Below, piece after piece: positions 8,942 through 14,917 of a stretch of 64,000 nucleotides of DNA. Both the position numbers and the translations under genes were made by a program. The DNA comes from Terriglobia bacterium (GTDB lineage Bacteria > Acidobacteriota > Terriglobia > Acidiferrales > UBA7541). The notes under the pieces were generated by a model. It saw only the letters and a program-made list of their open reading frames with translations, had not been told where the DNA came from and did no database searches. Position 1 is the stretch's first letter. Each line of letters starts with the position of its first letter. Where the stretch lies: the NCBI GenBank assembly GCA_020072785.1, contig JAIQGG010000001.1:186001-250000 (forward strand). The letters are read 5' to 3'.

Positions 8942-10272
8942 GGCCGTTCCTTTGGCGCGGGTTCCGCGGGGCTCGCGGCGGAGGCCGCCGCGGGTGGCGC
9001 GCTCTCTGGTGTCAGCGTGAGGTCATCTACCCACACCGTTCCGGAAATCTGGTTGTCCAGTTTCTGGCTGGCGGCCCGCCCCAGGCACACCTGCGCGAGG
9101 TGCACGTCCTTGCCGGCCGTCCAGGGCACGGTCAGCCGCGTCCACGGCTGCGTTTCGCGCATATCCGCGCTCATCGCCGGGGGATTGCCGGGAAACTCCG
9201 GGGTCCGCACAATAATGTAAACACCCCGGTCGGTAGTGACCGATTTGGTGCGCATCCAGGCCGCGAGCTGATACGCCGTTTCCGGCGCCACGGCCACGAA
9301 CTGGCAGACATTTTCGAACTGCACGTTTTGCCTGCCGTCGAAATGAATGCGCAGCGCGCGGTTTCCCGAATGCCGCACCTCGCTGTCGAAGTCCGTCTGC
9401 GCACCGTGCGCCGCTTGCACGCGCCACGCAAATCCGCCGCTCACTCCCGTTTCGAAGCCCCCGTCCCAGATCAGCGACTTCGCGGGATCGTCGGGGCGGG
9501 GAATGCCGGCAAAACCCAGCGCCTGCGTCCACACCTCGTGCGCCTCCGCCACCTGGCGCTTGGCCAGCAAGGCATCCACAAAGACGTTTACCTGCTTGAG
9601 CTCCAGCTTCGGCTGTAGCCCGGCCAGGCGGCGCCACACCTCTAGCGCTGCGTCCGTCTCCCACTGCTTCGCGAACACTTCGATCACGCTGAGATAGACC
9701 TGCGGCGAGGCCGGCAGGACCTGATCCAGGAGAACCCGGATGTCCGGCTTGGCCCGCCAGCAGACCGAGATGGCCTCGGCTGCGCGCCCCGGCTCCTCCG
9801 CCAGGCTGCGCCGAATCTCCGCGAAAGCCGCGTCCGTCTCCCCCTGGCGCAGCAGAAAATTTCCGTAGCGCCACGCCACGTCCGCGGACACCGGATAATT
9901 CGCGCGCGCCTCGAGAAACGCCGCGCGCGCCTGCGATATTTCACTGTTCAATTCATAGGATTTCCCTAGATCCATCCAAATATCGGCCGAATGCGGATTA
10001 ACGTGCGCTGCATGAACAAAATAGTTGATGGCGCGTGAAAGATCAGGATGATCAGCATTCAGTCGCCAATAGAGCCCGAGATTATACCAATTGGCTGCGT
10101 TGTCTGGTTCGAGTCGAGCTGCCCGCTCCAAATCTTCGAGCCGCTCGGACCCTGCATAAAATTCTGCAACTCCACTCCGCAAACTATAGGAACAAAACGT
10201 CAGGGAGAGAAGGAGAGTTCCAATAAATATGCAACACCGCGCTCCGTAAGTGCTGATGCGAAATACCGCCAT
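8938..10272 (-). CDS. TPR protein with C-terminal carbohydrate-binding-like domain
   Basis: A 444-residue protein starting with a likely membrane anchor (about residues 13-30). TPR-like helices follow: 'LERAARLEPDNAANWYNLGLY', 'AINYFVHAAHVNPHSADIWM', 'ARAAFLEARANYPVSADVAW' and others to about residue 280. The last 160 residues have beta-sandwich character: 'WDGGFETGVSGGFAWRV', 'RALRIHFDGRQNVQFENVCQ', 'LAAWMRTKSV' and 'VWVDDLTL' are typical of CBM4/9-like carbohydrate-binding modules. The tail is Pro/Ala-rich. It precedes the ligase gene with a 4-base stop-start overlap, so it may scaffold or sense the glycan. I see no catalytic motif. This may be the first gene of the cluster. Confidence 0.85.
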   Translation of the reverse strand: MAVFRISTYGARCCIFIGTLLLSLTFCSYSLRSGVAEFYAGSERLEDLERAARLEPDNAANWYNLGLYWRLNADHPDLSRAINYFVHAAHVNPHSADIWMDLGKSYELNSEISQARAAFLEARANYPVSADVAWRYGNFLLRQGETDAAFAEIRRSLAEEPGRAAEAISVCWRAKPDIRVLLDQVLPASPQVYLSVIEVFAKQWETDAALEVWRRLAGLQPKLELKQVNVFVDALLAKRQVAEAHEVWTQALGFAGIPRPDDPAKSLIWDGGFETGVSGGFAWRVQAAHGAQTDFDSEVRHSGNRALRIHFDGRQNVQFENVCQFVAVAPETAYQLAAWMRTKSVTTDRGVYIIVRTPEFPGNPPAMSADMRETQPWTRLTVPWTAGKDVHLAQVCLGRAASQKLDNQISGTVWVDDLTLTPESAPPAAASAASPAEPAPKERP

Positions 10273-10327
10273 GCACAGAATCTGCTACGAAACCAGGAAA
10301 CCTTGCAAGATAATTCATTTAGCTATG

Positions 10328-10948
10328 TTACAGCCCTGTATTCCGGGTGTCTGTCGTTTGGCGCAGAACTTCAACCTTCGAGGCGGGCACATTGCCCACC
10401 AGTTTCTCTGCCGGGACCGATTTTACTGGAGCGGACCCGTGGCTTAAATCGATCGCGACCGCTGCACCGTTGAATCCGATTGTAATTGCTGGGAAAGCCC
10501 ACCAGCCCCATGTATCACCTCGGCGATCGCGCTTCCACTTTTGCGAGAAGTAAAACCCCGCTAGTGTCGGTGCCAACTTGATTAAGTAGATACGCGCGCG
10601 GGATGGATGTCTTCCGAAGAACGGATTCGACTCAACGCAAGTTGGATTGTGAGAACAGTGAGAAGTCAACTCCGCGTCTATAACCATTAACGCAATACCC
10701 GTTCCCCATGCCATCCAGAACTTCTTTCCGAGCTTTCCCCGAGCTGCTGGACGCGGCGGCCCATCTTCAAACGGTTTCTGTCGCCGAGCCTGCAAGTCCG
10801 CTTGATGCTGAACCTTCTGGTCAATTGTGGATGAAAGGTTTAAGGAATATGCTGAATTTGTTTCGGAGCTTACAGTCTGCGCCTGGGCCTGGAAGGCTTC
10901 AATGGAAGCCGACACGATTAGAACTGCCACAAAATATTTGGCAAACAT
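10328..10948 (-). CDS. Hypothetical secreted/membrane protein
   Basis: A 206-residue protein of unrecognised family. The start has a good ribosome-binding site (GGGGAGGG ending five bases before ATG). A signal peptide is likely (MFAKYFVAVLIVSASIEAFQAQAQ). After a polar region to about residue 75 come two or three hydrophobic segments: 'FWMAWGTGIALMVIDAELT', 'IYLIKLAPTLAGFYF' and 'WGWWAFPAITIGFNGAAVAI'. A CxxxxxxC pair (SHCSHNPTCVESNPFFG) sits between the first two. It lies between the glycan cluster and the AT-rich patch and may mark the cluster's outer edge. The function is unknown. Confidence 0.7.
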   Translation of the reverse strand: MFAKYFVAVLIVSASIEAFQAQAQTVSSETNSAYSLNLSSTIDQKVQHQADLQARRQKPFEDGPPRPAARGKLGKKFWMAWGTGIALMVIDAELTSHCSHNPTCVESNPFFGRHPSRARIYLIKLAPTLAGFYFSQKWKRDRRGDTWGWWAFPAITIGFNGAAVAIDLSHGSAPVKSVPAEKLVGNVPASKVEVLRQTTDTRNTGL

Positions 10949-11229
10949 GCACTCCCTCCCCTAGACTTTTCCTAGAGAGTTGAGTGCGAACTGAGGCGGG
11001 GGAGGTCGGGAAGGGCCAACAATGCAGTTCGCATTCAGCCGACTGGTCGCAGATGACGTTGCATTAATTGTTCCAAAGCGATCTTTTTATTGACTCTTAC
11101 TAAGAAAAGGTCTTATCAGCTGGAGAATCTATCGACTGGAGGGTCTTCAGAACTTGTCAATCCATGCTCTATGCGGAAACTAAAATAGGAATAAGTTCCA
11201 AATCGGTACGTCTACTTGTGCGTTTGGAA

Positions 11230-11919
11230 CTATGGTCTAACCGGACTGAGGAAATCTTGGTGCACCGCTGCGTAAATACCGAGACCTGCAGCCGTTCCAC
11301 CAATCCCAACAAACAAAATTATAGCTTTTCGGCGGGTTCGCCCACCCTTCTTGGGCATGTCCTTGTTTTGATCGGCACCAGCGCCACGGGGTCCCTGGGG
11401 TTCCATCTCTATACGGTATGCCTCTCCAGCGGGAATCTCATAGGTCTCATCGTACACGGAGGCTTGAAGGACACCCGACCTGCAGCCGACGAGCACGACT
11501 GTTGGACTTAAGAAAGTAATTTGTCCACTTGCACTGGCGTTCGACAGGGATTTTATCAGGGCGTCCGAGGCTTGGACATTTATGGAATCACCTTTTTGAG
11601 AAGAGAAACCAAGGGTTCCTGAATTTAATACTGCCAGCGTGCTCGAATCTGATTGCCGCAGTGTTATTGAGCTGTTCTCGGAAAGGTGAAAGTTGGCACC
11701 GACCGCATCGATGAAGGCTTGGCCTGAGGATGAGGTCGAGACCGAATCGCCGCTGAACAGGGTCGTCCCCGGATGGACACCAAGCCCATTAAGAGACGCT
11801 CCCCGAGCGCCTGCGATAGCTCCAACAGACTTAGTAACTGCACTGTAGGCCGGGATGCATGCCAAAAGAAAACAAAGAATCCCAAGATACCAGTTCGACC
11901 TTGCCTCCAGTAACTTCAT
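11230..11919 (-). CDS. FecR-domain protein with C-terminal membrane anchor
   Basis: A 229-residue protein with an N-terminal signal or anchor segment ('WYLGILCFLLACIPAYS'). A FecR-like domain follows at about residues 30-150: 'GAIAGARGASLNGLGVHPGTTLFSGDSVSTSSSGQAFI', 'FHLSENSSITLRQSD' and 'LNSGTLGFSSQKGD'. A basic linker and a second hydrophobic helix near the C-terminus ('AIILFVGIGGTAAGLGIYAAV') come last. There is no FecI-type sigma factor or TonB receptor beside it, so classical FecR signalling is unlikely; this looks like the stand-alone type common in Acidobacteria. The ribosome-binding site AGAGGTGG lies upstream. It sits in the AT-rich patch with an inverted repeat 41 bases upstream. 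Confidence 0.75.
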   Translation of the reverse strand: MKLLEARSNWYLGILCFLLACIPAYSAVTKSVGAIAGARGASLNGLGVHPGTTLFSGDSVSTSSSGQAFIDAVGANFHLSENSSITLRQSDSSTLAVLNSGTLGFSSQKGDSINVQASDALIKSLSNASASGQITFLSPTVVLVGCRSGVLQASVYDETYEIPAGEAYRIEMEPQGPRGAGADQNKDMPKKGGRTRRKAIILFVGIGGTAAGLGIYAAVHQDFLSPVRP

Positions 11920-11960
11920 GGCAGCGCACCACCTCTTGGCAATCTACCACTCTTTTCCGT

Positions 11961-11982
11961 TTGCCAACATTATTGTTGGCAA
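11961..11982. repeat. Perfect 9-bp inverted repeat upstream of the FecR-domain gene (operator candidate)
   Basis: TTGCCAACA and TGTTGGCAA flank the four bases TTAT. The symmetry is exact, the arms are 9 bp and no T-run follows, so it looks more like a dimer binding site than a terminator. It begins 41 bases upstream of the FecR-domain start, within the 350-base region (11920-12269) that separates this gene from the divergent zinc-ribbon gene. The rest of that region is AT-rich and contains a weaker hairpin at 12096-12115. Confidence 0.5.
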
Positions 11983-12157
11983 CCAGACGAAGCAATAATA
12001 CGGCAGTTCTAGTACCTACACAACGGCTATATTAGACTAAGAAAAAAATACTATGGCGAAATAATTTGTGCAAGCCATTTATTGGTCAACAGAATATAAA
12101 CCCTTCGTGGTTTATGGGCGAAGATTCTAACTCACACCCGCCGGCGGACAGCTCACG

Positions 12158-12163
12158 TTGACA
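12158..12163 (+). promoter_or_regulatory. Candidate -35 element upstream of the small zinc-ribbon gene
   Basis: A consensus TTGACA lies about 105 bases before the zinc-ribbon ATG. The hexamer 17 bases further on is only a poor -10 match (TAGGTA), so the promoter call is weak. Confidence 0.25.
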
Positions 12164-12269
12164 CCACCTTGTAGTAGCGATAGGTAACTCTTTGGTTCAA
12201 GACTCACTTTGTCTTGCACATCAGGTGAAATCATTCCGCTAGCATATTAGACGCAAGGGGGGATTTCCT

Positions 12270-12488
12270 ATGGCAAGAAGGCACAATTGTTCAAGATGCG
12301 GAAGCGACGACGTGCATCTCTCTAAGAGAAGAGGCGTATTCGAGGCCCGCATTTTGAATTGGTTTCGTATCCGTCCATATCGCTGCAATGATTGCAGTTA
12401 CCGTTATTATAATTTCACACCCGCAAAGCGAACAAGAACACCCGAACTCTTTAATACGTCCGCATCGACTGAATTTCGACAGATTTGA
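12270..12488 (+). CDS. Small zinc-ribbon protein
   Basis: A 72-residue basic protein. Two cysteine pairs, CSRCGS at residues 7-12 and CNDCS at about 39-43, are the four ligands of a zinc ribbon. Between them lies 'KRRGVFEARILNWFRIRPYR', an aromatic/basic stretch of the kind seen in small acidobacterial zinc-ribbon proteins. A purine-rich ribosome-binding site (AAGGGGGGA) stands before the ATG. The function is unknown; nucleic-acid binding is possible from the charge but is not shown. It lies in the AT-rich patch, divergent from the FecR-domain gene. Confidence 0.7.
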   Translation: MARRHNCSRCGSDDVHLSKRRGVFEARILNWFRIRPYRCNDCSYRYYNFTPAKRTRTPELFNTSASTEFRQI

Positions 12489-12551
12489 GCAGTGGGCAAG
12501 TTCGAGATCTGGCCGTGTCCTCAATGCGAACTGGGTCCAATATTATAGCAT

Positions 12552-12570
12552 CCTAATAATATTTATTAGG
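12552..12570. repeat. AT-rich 8-bp inverted repeat
   Basis: CCTAATAA and TTATTAGG flank TAT, downstream of the zinc-ribbon gene. There is no T-run, so a terminator role is doubtful. It is the second perfect short palindrome of this AT-rich patch. Confidence 0.4.
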
Positions 12571-12650
12571 AAATACTTGCCACATCTAAGTAGCTGATAT
12601 ATAAATAACACCCCGCGCTTTTATCGCCTACCTAGGAGTGTGTCAAGCAA

Positions 12651-12866
12651 ATGGTCACTTTAGTCAAAGAACATCGGTATATCGCATATACCCACGTCGA
12701 TACCCTCGTCCTCAGAATTGAGGAGTTTGTCTCAGGTCCTGTACGGTGGCCAGACCAGTATAGACTTAAGATGCCGGCAACGGCCGACCGACCGGCAAAA
12801 ACATTCTATGGAAGCACTTCCCACGAGGTAGCGGAAAAAGGGGGTCAGTTTATTCAGGCCACGTGA
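12651..12866 (+). CDS. Hypothetical small protein
   Basis: A 71-residue ORF starting MVTLVKEHRYIAYTH and ending GGQFIQAT. An AGGAG lies 12 bases upstream of the ATG, somewhat far. The C-terminal 'KTFYGSTSHEVAEKGGQFI' resembles the end of small proteins in which a trailing helix packs on a sheet, but I do not recognise a family. It is preceded by an AT-rich region and followed by about 200 bases without a clear gene. It could be a real orphan gene or a chance ORF; AT-rich DNA gives few long chance ORFs, which slightly favours it. Confidence 0.4.
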   Translation: MVTLVKEHRYIAYTHVDTLVLRIEEFVSGPVRWPDQYRLKMPATADRPAKTFYGSTSHEVAEKGGQFIQAT

Positions 12867-13072
12867 AGCTTAAGAGATGCGCCTCCAGGTGGCCGGGGGG
12901 CCACGGCGTGAAATCGCGCACCATGAAAATCGCCAATTAAATGACGCCATTGACAATTGAACAATTAACAAGTAGATTTTCCCAGCATTTACTACGGTCG
13001 GCCCTCTGTTTTAGTCAAAACCACGCTTCGGAATTTGTTTTTCTATTCCAGGCGAATTGCGAAGAGGTCGCT

Positions 13073-13549
13073 ATGCCTCCCTATGCAATCTGTTCAGACC
13101 CGAACTGTCCATTCGTGTTCGATATGCAAGAAGAGAAGGAAGGTAATACCAGGGTGCCACCAGCGACGTGTCCCAAGTGCGTGTCGCTGGTGGTCTTCCA
13201 CTGCCCCTTGTGCCATTTGGCTATCTTCCACGAGCCACCTGAGCAAGACCCGCGATGCGAATTTTGCAGAGCACGCCTCAGACAATGGTCACTCCGAGGG
13301 ATGGCGGGCTCGGTGCAAGCTAGCACTCACGGAAAACAGCACAGTCTGTTCTTAAGCGATGAGACGGAAGCCCGGTTGGTGGGTAGGCCAGACCTAAACC
13401 TGCGATCCGTTAGGCTGCCGCGGAAACACTACTGCCAGCCTTTACTTTCCGGGAGAGGCGCTGTAGGCGTCTTCCGCGCCCCGCCCGCGGCGGCGCACGT
13501 CGATTCCCAGGCGCTTGATCTTCTGGTTCAGCGTCGAAAGCGGGATTAG
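13073..13549 (+). CDS. Cysteine-rich zinc-ribbon-like hypothetical protein
   Basis: A 158-residue protein from the ATG at 13073, chosen because GAAGAGG stands six bases before it; the frame is open 132 bases further upstream. Cysteine pairs occur as CSDPNC (residues 7-12), CPKC (about 33-36), CPLC (about 44-47) and CEFC (about 63-66), enough for two zinc-binding knuckles. The part after residue 70 has no visible domain, and its last 108 bases overlap the end of the sigma-54 regulator gene on the opposite strand. That tail may be read-through after loss of an earlier stop. The function is unknown. Confidence 0.55.
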   Translation: MPPYAICSDPNCPFVFDMQEEKEGNTRVPPATCPKCVSLVVFHCPLCHLAIFHEPPEQDPRCEFCRARLRQWSLRGMAGSVQASTHGKQHSLFLSDETEARLVGRPDLNLRSVRLPRKHYCQPLLSGRGAVGVFRAPPAAAHVDSQALDLLVQRRKRD

Positions 13550-14917
13550 GAAGCGCTCCGCCGCTTCGGTCTGGTTCCAGCCGGAGCGCTCCAGCATGTC
13601 CACGATGATGCGCCGCTCGATCTCGTCCATGATCTGAAACAGTGAGGGCCGCGCGCTGTCCGCCCCGGTCCGCGCCCCCGGCTCCCCCGGCAGCGGCGGT
13701 AGAAATTCCGAAAGCTGCAGGCGCACTCCGCGCACGATCTCCTTGCTGCGCAGCGAGTCCGGGAGCAACTCCACGTCCATCTTTTCCTGCGTCGAGAGCA
13801 CTACCGCGCGCTCCACCACGTTTTCCAGCTCGCGCACGTTGCCCGGCCAGTCGTAGTCCATCATCAGCTTCAGCGCCCCGGCGCTGAACTGCCGCGGCGG
13901 CTTGCCGTTTTCCTGGCAGTAGCGCTGCAGAAAGTGCACCAGCAGCAGCGGCACGTCTTCGCGCCGCTCGCGCAGCGCCGGCAGCTGCAAATGGATCACG
14001 TTCAGGCGGTGATAGAGGTCCTCGCGGAAACGCCCTTCGCGCACCAGCGTCAGCAGGTCCACATTGGACGCCGCCAAGATGCGCACGTCCACCTTGATCT
14101 GCTCCGTTCCGCCCAGGCGCATGAACTCCCGCTCCTGGATCACGCGCAGCAGCTTGGCCTGCGTCTCCGGGCTGATGGTGGCGATTTCGTCGAAAAAGAT
14201 GGTGCCCTGGTCGGCTACTTCGAAAAGGCCCTTCTTGGAGGCCACCGCGCTGGTAAATGCTCCGCGCACATGCCCGAACAGCTGCGATTCCAGCAGGTCC
14301 GCCGGGATGGAGCCGGTGTTCACCGGAACGAAGGCCTTGTCCGCGCGCGGCGAGGCCGAGTGAATCGCTTTGGCGATCAGCTCCTTGCCCGTCCCGCTCT
14401 CTCCGCTGATCAGCACCGTGGAGCGCGCCGCCGCCACCTGGGTCACCAGGTCCAGCAGCGTCAGCATTCTCTCGCTCTTGCCGATGATGTTGGGGAAATT
14501 GAAGCGCTGCTTCAGCGCCCGCTTCAACTGCAGGTTTTCTTCGCGCAGCTTCTGCGATTCCACCGCTTGCGCCACCTGCGCCAGCAGCTCGTCGTTGGAC
14601 CACGGCTTGGTGATGTAGTCCTGCGCGCCGCTCTTGAAGGCCTGCCGCGCCATGTCGATCGAGCCGTACGCGGTGATCAGCACCACTGCGAGGTGGGCAT
14701 CCCGCCGGCGGATCTCGCGCAGCAGCTCCAGGCCGTTGCGGTCCGGCAGGCTCACGTCCAGCAGCAGCAGGTCGTAGGGTTGCTCTTCCAGCTTGGCCAG
14801 CCCCGCGGCGCCCGTTTCTGCGCTGCTCACGCGGTAGCCTTCCGACGTCAGCAGCAGCTCCAGGCCCTCGCGGATCTCCGACTCGTCGTCCACTACCAGG
14901 ATCGAGCCCTTAGACAT
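13442..14917 (-). CDS. Sigma-54-dependent response regulator (NtrC family)
   Basis: A 491-residue three-domain regulator. The receiver domain (about 1-120) has the acidic pair Asp10-Asp11 and phosphoacceptor Asp54 (LLLLDVSLPDRNG). The AAA+ domain has Walker A GESGTGKE at 172-179, the sigma-54 contact loop as GAFTSA at 219-224 instead of the usual GAFTGA, and Walker B GTIFFDEI at 238-245. The C-terminal Fis-type helix-turn-helix is near residues 435-475 ('IIVDMLERSGWNQTEAAERF'). It should activate sigma-54 promoters when phosphorylated by the adjacent histidine kinase, whose gene overlaps this start by 8 bases. The Gly-to-Ser change in the contact loop is unusual. Confidence 0.95.
   Translation of the reverse strand: MSKGSILVVDDESEIREGLELLLTSEGYRVSSAETGAAGLAKLEEQPYDLLLLDVSLPDRNGLELLREIRRRDAHLAVVLITAYGSIDMARQAFKSGAQDYITKPWSNDELLAQVAQAVESQKLREENLQLKRALKQRFNFPNIIGKSERMLTLLDLVTQVAAARSTVLISGESGTGKELIAKAIHSASPRADKAFVPVNTGSIPADLLESQLFGHVRGAFTSAVASKKGLFEVADQGTIFFDEIATISPETQAKLLRVIQEREFMRLGGTEQIKVDVRILAASNVDLLTLVREGRFREDLYHRLNVIHLQLPALRERREDVPLLLVHFLQRYCQENGKPPRQFSAGALKLMMDYDWPGNVRELENVVERAVVLSTQEKMDVELLPDSLRSKEIVRGVRLQLSEFLPPLPGEPGARTGADSARPSLFQIMDEIERRIIVDMLERSGWNQTEAAERFLIPLSTLNQKIKRLGIDVRRRGRGAEDAYSASPGK

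Noticed and set aside
12291-12524. A minus-strand frame opposite the small zinc-ribbon gene.
   Set aside because: The plus-strand frame has paired Cys-x-x-Cys motifs and a better ribosome-binding site.
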